64,000 bases of DNA from Salinicola halophilus (GCF_003206155.1 NZ_PZJV01000006.1:401923-465922), one strand, 5' to 3'; numbered from the stretch's first letter, positions 44,515 to 54,026 are shown. Program-made: numbers and translations. The notes: generated by a model not told the origin, from the sequence alone.

Positions 44515-45280
44515 GGACAGCGTTCTCGATACGGTGGGAGACATGAACGAAATTGCGGCCTCGCTTGCCATCGATTACGTCTTGATCGGTGCCAAAGCGC
44601 GCGACATCGTGCTGACGCACCATTTCGGGGCCAAGCCCCAGCGGGCGACCGCGGACATCGACTTCGCGGTGTACGTGGCAGGGTGGGAAGAGTTCCATCA
44701 AACGCACGAAGCCCTGATCGCGAAAGGCTATGAACCAGAGCGACAGCAGCATCGCCTGCATTCGCCGGGAGGCGATACCGTGGACATCGTGCCGTTCGGT
44801 GGCCTGGCGACTGAAGATGACGCCATTCAATGGCCCCCGGATGGCCAAATCGTCATGTCCGTCATGGGCTTCGATGAAGCCTGCCGGACCGCTTACCTGG
44901 TGAGGTATGAATCGCGGCCGGATATCGAATTCAAAGTGGCCAACTTGGAAAGCCAGATTCTCCTCAAGCTTATAGCCTGGAGCGAGAGGGCGCCGAACAA
45001 ACGAACCAAGGACGCTTCCGATATCAGCTTCATCCTAGGGTCCTATCATCTGCAGGATCAGGACGGCGATACCTTCTGGAGCCCGGAGTGGTCAGGAGCG
45101 ATGGAAGACAACGAGTGGAATCACACCTTGGTAGCCATGCAACTGCTGGGGCAAAGGGCCGCTTCGTTGGCCTCGGCTGTGACTCACCGCTACGTTAGTT
45201 GCCTACTTAACGATCAACTCGATAAACGCGATCTAGAGCGCCTGGAGAGAGATGAGTCAAGGGAGTTCGAACTCGGCTGA
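44477..45280 (+). CDS. AbiEii-like nucleotidyltransferase toxin
   Basis: A 267-residue nucleotidyltransferase-fold protein. DYVLIGAKARDIVLTHHFG and TADIDFAV give the G-(S/A) and Asp-x-Asp motifs (residues about 40 and 56), and TVDIVPFG a third Asp. It is the predicted toxin of the AbiE-type pair; related enzymes such as MenT/AbiEii add nucleotides to tRNA acceptor ends. Coupling to the antitoxin gene is by a 38-bp overlap. Role in phage abortive infection is inferred. Confidence 0.75.
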   Translation: MSATSLTISTPIEDSVLDTVGDMNEIAASLAIDYVLIGAKARDIVLTHHFGAKPQRATADIDFAVYVAGWEEFHQTHEALIAKGYEPERQQHRLHSPGGDTVDIVPFGGLATEDDAIQWPPDGQIVMSVMGFDEACRTAYLVRYESRPDIEFKVANLESQILLKLIAWSERAPNKRTKDASDISFILGSYHLQDQDGDTFWSPEWSGAMEDNEWNHTLVAMQLLGQRAASLASAVTHRYVSCLLNDQLDKRDLERLERDESREFELG

Positions 45281-45911
45281 CGAGCACCACCGATGGCTTG
45301 AACTCTTCAAAAAAGGCTTCTCCGCACGAGAAGAAACAGAGTGAGAATGACCGTAGCGGTGAGAGGCTAAGTCTGGAACCCTTCCTGCGCGCAAATCCTA
45401 CCTTATTGGGCGTTCTTTGAAGCCTAGCCCCATCGGAGTGGCTATAGCATCGATCATCCAAACCGAGCCGCGTTCCACGTGTGGCGGTAGATCGAGCCCA
45501 CCCCGGAAGCACCCAGGTGAGAGCATCTCGTACTGCCCGCGCCGCACCCACGCCTTCACCATCAGCTCGCCTTCAACCAGCGCCACGACGATATGCCCGG
45601 GCGCGGCAATCCGGGCGCTCGGAACGACTCTGACTCGTCTGCGCGCCGGGTGACTCGACCGCGAAACCGGCCATCTCGGCGCTTGCCTGACGGCGAGACT
45701 CTGCGTGGCTAGACGACGCGTGAATCCCGCCGAGCGCGGCGTGCGTATCGACGGATGATCCGGTCGGTAGAGCGAGGTAGACGCGCGGGCAAAACCGCAG
45801 AATTTAACTAAAGTTAAGAATTGCGAGAGCTGGCGCCGGTCGTGCGCGCAGCGCTTTGAAGTCGAATTCGGACCCTAGGAATGACGCCCGCAGGGGTTAA
45901 GGAGTGTTGTA
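45281..45911. other. Scar region with a umuD fragment, no intact gene
   Basis: About 630 bp with no intact gene. It holds the umuD-derived fragment (45398-45602), then GC-rich sequence without signals, then a 14-bp palindrome TTAACTAAAGTTAA (45804-45817) that may be an operator for the Yip1 gene 95 bp downstream. Confidence 0.5.
45398..45602 (-). pseudogene. umuD gene fragment
   Basis: Bases 45528-45602 match 42646-42720 inside umuD with two or three mismatches in 75, in the same orientation. The minus frame reads VEGELMVKAWVRRGQYEML, including the UmuD catalytic Lys region, then diverges completely. The ORF has no start, cleavage site or catalytic Ser. It is a leftover of a second umuD copy or a recombination scar. 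Confidence 0.8.
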
Positions 45912-46523
45912 ATGATCCATCACGTTTGGGGGTTGATGGCGCACCCGAAGCGCGAATGGCAGAAGATCCGCGGAGAGGATGAGAACGTCATTCAGCTCTT
46001 CGGCTCCCACGTGGCGATTCTCGCGGCCATTCCCGTGCTCTGCTCGCTGATCGGCACCACGTTCGTGGGCTGGCACTTTGGCGAGTCGGTCGAGGGGCAG
46101 GACATGCGTGTGCAGCTGAGCGCCGGCATGGCGCTGGTACTGGCTGCGCTCTTCTACGCGCTGATTCTCGGCGCGGTCTATCTCATGGGATTTGTCATCC
46201 ACTGGCTGGCCGCTCGATTCGAGTCCCGGCCCAGCCTGCAGCGCTGCACCGTGTTCGCGGGGCACATGGCAACGCCGCTATTTCTCAGCGGCATCGTCAC
46301 GCTGTATCCGCTGGTGTGGCTCTGCGTGCTTGCCCTGGGTATTGGCCTTGCCTACACGGCCTATCTAGTGATCATCGGGCTGCCCCATTTTCTGGGCATC
46401 GATCGGCAGGCGGGTTTGCGCGCGGCGGGTGCCTGGTTGGCAGTCGGGGTGCTGGTGCTCGAGGCGCTGCTGGCGATCACGATCTTCATCGGCGGCTACG
46501 GCGCGAATCTGGTCGCCGGCTAG
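45912..46523 (+). CDS. Yip1-family membrane protein
   Basis: A 203-residue protein with five transmembrane helices and the Yip1-like N-terminus (HHVWGLMAHPKREWQKIRGED) typical of short proteobacterial members. Function unknown. A strong ribosome site AAGGAG lies about eight bases before the ATG. Confidence 0.78.
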   Translation: MIHHVWGLMAHPKREWQKIRGEDENVIQLFGSHVAILAAIPVLCSLIGTTFVGWHFGESVEGQDMRVQLSAGMALVLAALFYALILGAVYLMGFVIHWLAARFESRPSLQRCTVFAGHMATPLFLSGIVTLYPLVWLCVLALGIGLAYTAYLVIIGLPHFLGIDRQAGLRAAGAWLAVGVLVLEALLAITIFIGGYGANLVAG

Positions 46524-46662
46524 CGTCACGCGTCGGTCGACGTCATCGTTCCCTGAGGCGGTGGTCGAAAGAAACCCAGCGTCGAATGATCCAGCGCGAC
46601 CCGCTTACCCGTTCTTGCCCCGGTTCCCTATCGGTTCTGGCTCCGCTTCCATACCGATTCTT

Positions 46663-46687
46663 GCCCCGCTTCGCCGGGGCTTTTCTT
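46663..46687 (+). terminator. Intrinsic terminator downstream of the Yip1 gene
   Basis: GCCCCG and CGGGGC form the stem with a 6-base loop, followed by TTTTCTTT. Confidence 0.75.
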
Positions 46688-46707
46688 TGCTTCATCTTTC
46701 CCTGTGC

Positions 46708-46735
46708 GCGCCCTGCGCCCTGCGCCCTGCGCCCT
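46708..46735 (+). repeat. GCGCCCT 7-bp tandem repeat (4 copies)
   Basis: Four perfect copies directly after the terminator, in a 430-bp gap with no other recognisable feature. Confidence 0.92.
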
Positions 46736-46951
46736 GCGCTCGAGCGATCCGGCGGAACCGCCGCGCGCGTGCCACGGCAACGGTTGATGTCAACATTTTA
46801 ACTTAGGTCATTTTCGTGGAGGGTAGGGGCATCGCGGCGACGTTCGCCACCAGGGAACGGGAGTGAATCGGAAAACGCCTCGCCGCCGTAGAAGGGAACC
46901 TGGGCCATCCGAGCGGTGGCTTTCGACAACACAACAATCAGGGGACGGTAC

Positions 46952-47140
46952 ATGGTCTGGCATACAGCGATCGTCGTAATGTCGCTCTCATCGCTCTTGT
47001 TCGTGTTTCGTGCGGTGGCTTATCACCTGGAGAAGGAGCGGGGCGTGCTGCCCAGCCTGTGCCTGGGCGTCGCCTACGGCGGCGCATTCGGGGCCGTCGG
47101 CACGCTGAGCCTGGGCCTGCTCTACCTGATCTTCGGGTGA
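46952..47140 (+). CDS. Small two-helix membrane protein
   Basis: A 62-residue protein with two hydrophobic segments (VWHTAIVVMSLSSLLFVFRAV and AFGAVGTLSLGLLYLIF) around a charged HLEKERG loop. No family recognised. ATG 46952 follows a GGGGA site. Length and composition support a real small membrane protein. Confidence 0.5.
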   Translation: MVWHTAIVVMSLSSLLFVFRAVAYHLEKERGVLPSLCLGVAYGGAFGAVGTLSLGLLYLIFG

Positions 47141-47230
47141 ATGCCTCTCAGACGTCTTTCTTTCATCGGCCCGTCGAGGGCAGGCGGCAGCAGGGCATCG
47201 TCCGGCGTCAGGCGTGTGCTGATGGGCAGT

Positions 47231-47282
47231 GAGCGGGTGCTTGTGAACAGCGAGCGGGTGCAGATGAAAAGCGAGCGGGTGC
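47231..47282 (+). repeat. 21-bp tandem repeat, 3 units
   Basis: GAGCGGGTGC recurs at 47231, 47252 and 47273, exactly 21 bp apart, with partly conserved spacers. Lies before a terminator hairpin. Confidence 0.85.
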
Positions 47283-47343
47283 GCTGAGGCCGGCCGGTAG
47301 TCCGCCCGGCGTCAGGCGATCGACTCGGTTGACCGATGTTTTG

Positions 47344-47368
47344 CCCCGGCCTCATGGCCGGGGTTTTT
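47344..47368 (+). terminator. Intrinsic terminator
   Basis: CCCCGGCC and GGCCGGGG with loop TCAT, followed by TTTTT. Ends the transcript of the small membrane protein gene. Confidence 0.92.
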
Positions 47369-47440
47369 CATGCGTGCCCCTGGTGAGCGCGGCGTGGCCG
47401 AAAACCGCATCGCGGGTGATGCGTTTATCTCCCATGATGC

Positions 47441-47467
47441 TTAATTAATTTTAGCTTTCGCCGATGT
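47441..47467 (+). promoter_or_regulatory. Sigma-28-like promoter of the chemoreceptor gene
   Basis: TTAA at 47441 and GCCGATGT at 47460-47467, 15 bases apart, resemble the flagellar sigma-28 promoter (TAAA-N15-GCCGATAA). It lies about 30 bp before the start of a chemoreceptor, a usual class of sigma-28 target. The -35 match is imperfect. Confidence 0.5.
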
Positions 47468-47498
47468 TACGTCCAAATCCACCGAAATGGTCCGTAAC

Positions 47499-49163
47499 AT
47501 GCTCTCAAAATTCAAGATTGGCACTCGCCTCGGCGTCGCCTTCGCCATCGTCTCCCTGCTGCTGCTGGGCACGCTCGCCGCGGGTGTCATCGGGCTCAAT
47601 GCGATTCAACACACGGCGCACGTGGCGCTCGAGGAAGATGTCGCCCTGGGGTTCAACGCGGCAGCGGTTCAGCGCCAAGGGCTCGAGCTGCGCCGCTACG
47701 AGAAAGACACCTTCATCAATATCGGCGACAGGGAGGCCGTCGCGTCGTATCGCGATCGCTGGCAGAACGCCTACGAATCACTGACCGAGACGCTGGCCGC
47801 GGGCGAAGTCATCTCTCGTACGGATGCCATCGATGCGCTCTACGAAGAAGCGGGCAAGGCGCTTGAGGGCTACGAGGCGGGCTATGCGGCGGTCTATCAG
47901 CGCATCGCCAACGGCCAGCTCACGGCGACGGCGACAGCCAACGAGGCGTTCGGCGAATACAAGCCGGCCATCTATCGGCTCGAGAATGCGGCGCAGCGCA
48001 TCGACGAGGCCGTCTCGGCGAGGGTGAGTGAGTCCATACTCACCGTGGACCGGGAGTATCAAAGCTCGCTCGTGGCGCTGCTCGTGTCGGCCGCCGCCGC
48101 GCTGGCGCTGGCAGTGGTGCTCGCCGTGCTCATCACCCGAAGCATCGCCCGCCCGTTGGAAGAGGCGGTGCGCGTCGCGCAGCGCGTGGCGGAAGGGGAC
48201 CTGACGTCGCGAATCGAGCCGAAGGGGCGCGACGAGGTTGCCAAGCTGCTGACCACCTTGAAGACCATGCAGGACAAGCTGAGCGAGCTGGTCAGCTCGC
48301 TACGCGCCAGTAGCGCCAGCGTCTATGCGGGTGCCAACGAGATCGCGGAGGGCAGTCAGGATCTCTCTTCGCGTACCGAGGAGCAGGCCGCGGCGCTGCA
48401 AGAGACGGCAGCCAGCATGGAGGAGATCACCTCGACGGTGCGCCAGAACGCCGACTCTTCCGACGAGGCGCGGCGGCTGTCGACCGAGGCGGCGCAGAAG
48501 GCGACCAACGGCAATCAGGACGTCGAGAGAACGATCGAGCTGATGCGGACGATCTCCGAGAGTTCGAAGGAGATCAACGAGCTGGTCGGCGTCATCGATT
48601 CCATCGCCTTCCAGACGAACATCCTGGCGTTGAACGCCTCGGTCGAAGCCGCCCGGGCCGGCGAGTCGGGACGCGGTTTCGCCGTCGTGGCGACGGAAGT
48701 GCGATCGCTGGCGAGCCGCAGCGCGGAAGCCGCGAAAAGGGTGAGGGAGACGGTGTCTCGCACGGCGGAGCACATCACGAGCGGCGCGACGCAGGCAGAG
48801 CGCAATGGCCACACGATGAAAGAGATCGTCGAGTCGGTGGGTACGGTGGCGACACTGATGAGCGAGATCGCGGCCGCGACGCGAGAGCAGCACAGCGCCA
48901 TCGGCCAGGTGAACACGGCGGTCACGGAGATGGACAGCGTGACCCAGCAGAACGCGTCTCTCGTGCAGCAGACGAGCTCGGCCTCGGCATCGCTCGAGAG
49001 TCAGGCCAAGCATCTTTCGGAGCTGGTCTCGACGTTCCAAGTGGCCTCCGAGTACGACGCTCGGGCGCAAGCGCCCAGGACGGCCGCGAAGCCGGCGGTG
49101 CGCGAGCTTGCACCGACCCGCCAACCCGTCGTCGCGTCCGAGGAGGAGTGGACGACGTTCTGA
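47499..49163 (+). CDS. Methyl-accepting chemotaxis protein
   Basis: A 554-residue class I chemoreceptor. N-terminal transmembrane helix (about residues 8-30), periplasmic four-helix ligand domain to about 185, second transmembrane helix, HAMP (about 208-262) and the cytoplasmic signalling hairpin with the conserved tip [23 protein letters not shown]. The C-terminus ends in EWTTF, matching the xWxxF tether pentapeptide for CheR/CheB. Ligand unknown. ATG 47499 begins [14 protein letters not shown] 47487 adds four residues. Confidence 0.93.
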   Translation: MLSKFKIGTRLGVAFAIVSLLLLGTLAAGVIGLNAIQHTAHVALEEDVALGFNAAAVQRQGLELRRYEKDTFINIGDREAVASYRDRWQNAYESLTETLAAGEVISRTDAIDALYEEAGKALEGYEAGYAAVYQRIANGQLTATATANEAFGEYKPAIYRLENAAQRIDEAVSARVSESILTVDREYQSSLVALLVSAAAALALAVVLAVLITRSIARPLEEAVRVAQRVAEGDLTSRIEPKGRDEVAKLLTTLKTMQDKLSELVSSLRASSASVYAGANEIAEGSQDLSSRTEEQAAALQETAASMEEITSTVRQNADSSDEARRLSTEAAQKATNGNQDVERTIELMRTISESSKEINELVGVIDSIAFQTNILALNASVEAARAGESGRGFAVVATEVRSLASRSAEAAKRVRETVSRTAEHITSGATQAERNGHTMKEIVESVGTVATLMSEIAAATREQHSAIGQVNTAVTEMDSVTQQNASLVQQTSSASASLESQAKHLSELVSTFQVASEYDARAQAPRTAAKPAVRELAPTRQPVVASEEEWTTF

Positions 49164-49194
49164 TCCCAGCCCAAGCGATTTCGATATCCCATTC

Positions 49195-49220
49195 GCCCCG
49201 CTCTTGCGGGGCATTTTTTT
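49195..49220 (+). terminator. Intrinsic terminator after the chemoreceptor
   Basis: GCCCCGC and GCGGGGC with loop TCTT, then A and seven T. Confidence 0.93.
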
Positions 49221-49394
49221 GCCGCCATTTGCCGCGCCGTCAGCTCGCCCTTCCGGGGCGAGGTACTTCGGCAAGCCCGGCCGTTCGTCGGTTCTCTGGG
49301 TATTCATCGGCTCTCTGGGCGAAAACGAGTCGCGGCGATGCGTGCGGCGATGGGTGTGCTTCGCCCTGCGAGCCGATAAACGTCCCGAAGCGTG

Positions 49395-50251
49395 CTACCG
49401 CAGCGCCGCTGGGTAATCCAGCGCGAGCAGGGAACCGGACTCGGGCGCTGCCGACAGCTGCCTTGGCGTCAGCCCGAAGCGTGCCGTGGTGACGACCAGC
49501 GTCTTGCCGTCACCGAGAAACGCACAGTGGGTCGGCCGCGGGACGGGCAGGCGAATCAGGCGCTCGAGCGCCCCATCGGAGGCGATTCGGGCGATTGCCG
49601 CGCCGTCGAACAGCGGGCTGAGCAGATGACCGTGTGCATCTCGCGTCAGGCCGTCGGGCTTGCCCAGCTCCGGGTCGATGCGACAGAAGACCCGGCGATG
49701 GCTGATGCTGCCGGATCGCGTATCGACGTCGTAGGCGTGGATCTCGCCCCGGTGCGAGTCGGTGAAGTAGAAAATCCGTCCATCCGCGCTCCACGCCAGG
49801 CCGTTGGGCAGGTCGAAGCCGTCATCGGCCAGGTGCCAGGTGCCGTCCGGGTCGAAACGATAGAGCCGGCCGGTGCCTTTCTCTCCCTGCGTGTTCATCA
49901 GGCCGGTCCAGAGCCGCCCCTGGCGGTCGTACCGCCCGTCGTTGAAACGAAAGGCCGGGCTCGCGTGCGGGACGCGGGCGAGGGTCTCGATCTCGCCGTC
50001 GGCGCGACGGCGAGCCAGCTCACCCCCCTGCTAAGAGTGATCTGACCCGAAGGGCTCTCGGCCAGCAGGCCGATGGGCGCCGGGGTGGCAATGCTGTCAC
50101 TGCGCCCGCTCGCAGGGTCGTAGCGGTGTAGGTGCCGGCCTAGAATGTCGATCCACATTAGCTGGCCGAGACGCGCGGACCAGACCGGGCTCTCGCCGAT
50201 GAGGGCATCCGTGTGGACGGCGACGGTAACCGCCGGCGAGACGACGTTCAT
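49395..50251 (-). pseudogene. SMP-30/gluconolactonase gene with frameshift
   Basis: Two minus-strand frames together make one SMP-30-family lactonase of about 285 residues. The first (from ATG 50251) has LIGESPVWSARLGQLMWIDI with the metal-ligand Glu; the second has LPNGLAWSADGRIFYFTDS and KPDGLTRDAHGHL with the remaining ligands. The break is at six G on the coding strand (50023-50028); one extra G would restore a continuous protein. Sugar-lactone hydrolysis next to an SDR fits an oxidative aldose pathway. It could be a real mutation, a slippage-controlled gene or a sequencing error. Confidence 0.85.
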
Positions 50252-51141
50252 GACCGCGCCTCGCTCGTTTGGCGTGCCTCTCGCGTCGCCAGCGCGATGT
50301 CCCCCCAGCGCTCGGCGACCGCTTCCAGACGGCCTGCGCGCACGGCGTTGAGATCCCGCGGGTAGTCGACGCCGCTGGCCTCGACGGCGCGCGTGGCGTG
50401 GAACTGGCCGTTCGCCGCCCGTAGAATCCAGCCGCCTTCCCGGCAGCGAGACGAGGCGAGAAAGGCGACCCCCGGCGCGACGTCGGCGGGCCTCAGCTCC
50501 GTCGGTTCGCCGTCGATGCCCCACATGCGCGTCTTCGCCACCGGCGACACCGCGTTGACGACGATGCCGTGCGCCGCGCCCTCGGCGGCGAGCACGTTGA
50601 CGACGCCGACGGCGGCCATCTTGGCGGCGGCGTAGGCAGCGAGCCCCTGATGGACGTACTGCGGGAAAAGTGCCCGGCACGACGTCGTCAGGACGACGCG
50701 CCCGTAGCCGGCCTCGCGCATGCTCGGCCAGGCGGCCTGGGCGATCCATAGCGGGGCCTTCGCCATCACCGCCATGGCGTGGTCGAACGCGTCATCCTGA
50801 ATCTGCTCGATTCGCGCGTAGGCCACCCAGCCTGCGTTGTGGATGAAGGCGTCCAGACGGCCGTGCACGCCCAGGCACGCCTCCACCAGCGCGTGGCACT
50901 GCTCGCGGGTCTCGATGGGCGCGTGAAAAGCCCGGGCGTCGATGCCCTCCTCATGGAGCTGGCGGGCCGCGGCGGCGGCGATGGCGGGGTCGGTGCCGTC
51001 GCCGTCGGCACCGGCGCCCACGTCGTGCAGCAGCACGGTCGCGCCGAGCCGACCGACCTCCCGGGCGTAGGCGAAACCCAGGCCGCGCCCGGCCCCCGTG
51101 ATGAGAACGGTCTGTCCCTCGAAATGTAGCTGATCGGTCAT
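50248..51141 (-). CDS. SDR-family oxidoreductase
   Basis: A 297-residue short-chain dehydrogenase. TGAGRGLGFAYA is the cofactor-binding glycine motif, NAG follows near residue 98, and the catalytic Ser-Tyr-Lys are in TTSCR and AYAAAK. It is longer than typical SDRs at the C-terminus. AAAGGAGG just before ATG 51141 is a very strong ribosome site. It is coupled to the SMP-30 gene (ATGA overlap), suggesting sugar or polyol oxidation followed by lactone hydrolysis. Divergent from a LysR gene. Confidence 0.88.
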   Translation of the reverse strand: MTDQLHFEGQTVLITGAGRGLGFAYAREVGRLGATVLLHDVGAGADGDGTDPAIAAAAARQLHEEGIDARAFHAPIETREQCHALVEACLGVHGRLDAFIHNAGWVAYARIEQIQDDAFDHAMAVMAKAPLWIAQAAWPSMREAGYGRVVLTTSCRALFPQYVHQGLAAYAAAKMAAVGVVNVLAAEGAAHGIVVNAVSPVAKTRMWGIDGEPTELRPADVAPGVAFLASSRCREGGWILRAANGQFHATRAVEASGVDYPRDLNAVRAGRLEAVAERWGDIALATREARQTSEARS

Positions 51142-51191
51142 GGCATCCTCCTTTGAGTTGGGAGAATGAAAGACGCACAGTGATAGCTCCA

Positions 51192-51217
51192 ATATCGTTT
51201 GAAAGCAGGTTTGATAT
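51192..51217. promoter_or_regulatory. Candidate LysR operator
   Basis: ATATC and GATAT form an inverted repeat 16 bases apart, in the gap between the divergent SDR and LysR genes, with extended CC/GG symmetry. This is a typical position for a LysR-type regulator site. Confidence 0.4.
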
Positions 51218-51254
51218 GGCGGAAGTATCAAGCACGGTTGCCCAGGGGCGGGGC

Positions 51255-52163
51255 ATGATCGATCTGCGCAAGATGGAGCAGTTCGTGGCGGTCGCGGAGG
51301 CGCTGCATTTTCATCGCGCAGCGGCGCGGCTGGGCATGTCGCAGCCGCCGCTGACCGTAGCGATGCGCAGGCTCGAGGCGGATCTCGGCGTCCCGCTGCT
51401 GGAACGGGGCGATAAGCGCCTGCTCGGCCTGACGGCGGCCGGCGAGGCCTTTCTGGGGGAGGCCCGAGAGACGCTGCGCCAGGCAGATGTCGCCATTCAG
51501 GCGGCGCGCGATACGGCCGCGGGCCGTCTGGGGCGCGTGCGGCTGGGCTACGTCGGCAGCGCGCTCTACGGCCGGCTGCCGGAAACGATTCGCGCCTTTC
51601 GCGCCGCCAAGCCGAACGTCGATCTCGAGCTTCGCGAGGCGACCACTGCGGCGCAGCTGGCGGATCTGGAAGAGGGCGCGCTGGATGTCGGCGTCGTCAT
51701 TCCGCCGGTCGCCGACGCCGCGGGGCTAACGCTTTCCGACTTCGACGACGATCGACTCTGTATCGCGCTGGCGAAAGATCACCCGCTGGCGGAAGCCGGC
51801 GAGCTGGCCGTTGCCGACCTCGCCGACGAGCCGTTCATTCTCTGGCCGATGGTCGAGGGGCGCGGGTTTCATCTGCAGGTCGTGCGGCTCTGCGCCAACG
51901 CAGGCTTCGTTCCCCGAGTCGTGCAGGAGGCGCACGGCATGCACGCCGTGCTCTCCCTGGTCGCCGTGGGCGCCGGGGTGGCGATCGTGCCCGCAAGCAT
52001 GCAGACCTTCAGGCAGGATCGTATCGTCTACCGGCCCATCGCCGAGCCGGCGGCGGCGTTTCCGCTCTGCCTGGCGACGTTGGCGTCATCATCCCGCGCG
52101 TCTTCTCCCGCCGCCGCGGCGTTCGTGGAGCTGGCGGCAGGCGCCAGTCGAGGCGGCCTGTAG
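51255..52163 (+). CDS. LysR-family transcriptional regulator
   Basis: A 302-residue regulator: helix-turn-helix MEQFVAVAEALHFHRAAARLGMSQPPLTVAMRRLE and effector domain from about residue 90 (VRLGYVGSALYGRLPETIRAF). Similar in layout to BenM/CatM-like regulators. ATG 51255 aligns with the family N-terminus; earlier in-frame starts (51153, 51216) would run through the candidate operator. It probably controls the divergent SDR/SMP-30 operon. Confidence 0.9.
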   Translation: MIDLRKMEQFVAVAEALHFHRAAARLGMSQPPLTVAMRRLEADLGVPLLERGDKRLLGLTAAGEAFLGEARETLRQADVAIQAARDTAAGRLGRVRLGYVGSALYGRLPETIRAFRAAKPNVDLELREATTAAQLADLEEGALDVGVVIPPVADAAGLTLSDFDDDRLCIALAKDHPLAEAGELAVADLADEPFILWPMVEGRGFHLQVVRLCANAGFVPRVVQEAHGMHAVLSLVAVGAGVAIVPASMQTFRQDRIVYRPIAEPAAAFPLCLATLASSSRASSPAAAAFVELAAGASRGGL

Positions 52164-52182
52164 TCGGACCGGCCGGTTATCG

Positions 52183-53397
52183 TCATTCGCGATGGCGGAA
52201 GAGCTTCCAGAAAGGAACGATCAGCAAGCACGACAGGGCCGCGAAGATGCCGAGGGCAAACTGGATGGAGAAAGACTCGGCCAGCCCGCCCGCGAGCAGA
52301 GAGCCAAGCGGCATGGCGCCCCACTGAAGCAGTCGCGCCGCCGAGCTGTAACGACCCAACAGCGGGGAAGGGACCAGCTGCTGGCTGATGGTGCGAGAGT
52401 TGACGGCCCACAGCGTACCGCCCAGACCGCCGAGAAAGGCGCCCAAGGCAATCAGCCAGAGCTGGGAGCTGATCGACGGGACACCGACGAGCAGAATGGT
52501 GCCGACGATGTCGAGCAGCATCACTGGCTTGCGGCCCAACAGACGATTCAACGGTCTGGCCAGCATGGCGCCCATGATGCCGCCAACGCCGAGCGCGCTG
52601 ACCATGAAACCGTAGGTGCTCGCATCGATCGCCATGACTTGACTGGCGTAGAGGGGCATCAGGGCAAACCAGGCGGCCCAGCTCGCCGACATGATCGGCA
52701 GCGTCAGGGCCATCAGGCGTAGCACCTGGTTTTGCCACAAGTAAGTGATGCCTTCGGCGATTTGCTGATGGGCCGATGTCTGACTCGCTGGCCGACGGGG
52801 ATTGAGACTCGCGATACCGGCTAGCAGGCAGAGAACCAGGCCAGCACCGGCGTAGCTGCCCAGCCCCACCGTCAGCGCGTAGATCGTGCCGATAGCGATC
52901 AGGGCGCCCCCGATCAGCGGCCCCACGAACTCGTTGCAGACCGTTTCGGCGCCCGTCATCCAGGCATTGGTCTGCTCTCGGTCTCCTTCGTCCACCGCAT
53001 CCGGTACCAGCGCCGAGGCCGAAAGCTGTGCGAGAACGTCTGTCATGCCAAGCGACAGGCCGCCGACCAACAGCACTCCCAGCCCTAGCTGGCCATAGAG
53101 TGTGGCGAGCGTCAGGCCGGTGAGAATGCCAAGCCGGACGATGCTGGCGGCCCATAGAAGGCGCCGGCGATCCGCCCGGTCGACCAACACGCCCACATGC
53201 AGCGCCGCCAATAGCCAGGGCAGCGTCATCGACATGGCGACCAACGACACGAGCATGGGAGACTGTGTGAGGGTCGTGGCGATGACGGGGAGCGCGACTT
53301 TCAAAACGCCGTCGCCGATATTCGTTATCGCAGTAAAAAGCGTGAGTACGTAAGTATTGCGTGAACTGTCACTCTGACTCGAAGCAGGCCCTTTCAT
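52183..53397 (-). CDS. MFS exporter (EntS/MFS_3-like)
   Basis: A 404-residue 12-helix major facilitator with GVLVDRADRRRLL in loop 2-3 and the repeated GRYSSAARLLQWGAMPLG pattern of the MFS_3/enterobactin-exporter group. Substrate unknown. ATG 53397 was chosen; the frame extends 40 codons upstream (53517) without membrane features. The 5' region is AT-rich. Confidence 0.82.
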   Translation of the reverse strand: MKGPASSQSDSSRNTYVLTLFTAITNIGDGVLKVALPVIATTLTQSPMLVSLVAMSMTLPWLLAALHVGVLVDRADRRRLLWAASIVRLGILTGLTLATLYGQLGLGVLLVGGLSLGMTDVLAQLSASALVPDAVDEGDREQTNAWMTGAETVCNEFVGPLIGGALIAIGTIYALTVGLGSYAGAGLVLCLLAGIASLNPRRPASQTSAHQQIAEGITYLWQNQVLRLMALTLPIMSASWAAWFALMPLYASQVMAIDASTYGFMVSALGVGGIMGAMLARPLNRLLGRKPVMLLDIVGTILLVGVPSISSQLWLIALGAFLGGLGGTLWAVNSRTISQQLVPSPLLGRYSSAARLLQWGAMPLGSLLAGGLAESFSIQFALGIFAALSCLLIVPFWKLFRHRE

Positions 53398-54026
53398 TGT
53401 TGTCTTATAATCCGCTTTTTTGAAAGTAATTGGTGTTATATCGACTTCCACGCTCATGGCGTTGTTAGTTTTTAAAGCGATCAATACGTGATCCAAGTCG
53501 AAGTGCACCACACCCAATAGCTGTCGGTCGGGTTGTAACTGGCTCGGTAGGCGCCCTGGGGCGTTGAAGTCCGGATGGCCTAGGGAGGAGAAGGAAGTTT
53601 TACAATGATCTTGTGCGGACTTTTTGGCTTTTTTAAACGAGAAGACGAGTTTAGAGGTGAAAGCGCTTTTGTGGGGATTGGTTATAAAGATTCACCGTGA
53701 TTCAAGACGAATTTCGCCCCTGCTCAACGATAATCGGCTTTAACGCTTTTTCAATAGGCGGCATTAAAAAATACGCCAAATCGTGAGTGGAATTTCGAGA
53801 GATGGCGCGTTACCGCAAGGTTTTGTCATGAGGCCATCGAATGGCCGAATGTCTCTACTGGTATCGCTCGATCGCTGAGACGCTTCGGCGCAGTCCGGTC
53901 AGCCGGCCCGCGGCAGAGCGAATGCCGGGCAGAGACCGGACCACACCGGAAGCGAGCGGCATTCGCTGGCAGGCAATACCGCCCGACGCGTGGGATGGAT
54001 CGGAAGGAAGGAGGGTCGCGGACGGA
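53398..54026. other. AT-rich intergenic region with one candidate small ORF
   Basis: About 630 bp between an MFS gene and yicC. Apart from the candidate small ORF at 53605-53700 I see no gene, terminator or repeat. The first 400 bp are AT-rich, unlike the flanking core genes. Confidence 0.4.
53605..53700 (+). CDS. Candidate 31-residue small protein
   Basis: ATG 53605 is preceded at seven bases by AAGGAAG within a purine-rich AGGGAGGAGAAGGAAG stretch, the strongest ribosome site in this region. The peptide starts MILCGLFGFFKREDEF and ends GYKDSP; no family known. The reading frame is short, so support comes only from the ribosome site and its place in an otherwise empty AT-rich gap. Confidence 0.3.
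   Translation: MILCGLFGFFKREDEFRGESAFVGIGYKDSP

Noticed and set aside
49205..49394. Possible gene between the chemoreceptor and SMP-30
   Set aside because: Only short GC-rich frames without ribosome site; the region holds a terminator and nothing else recognisable.
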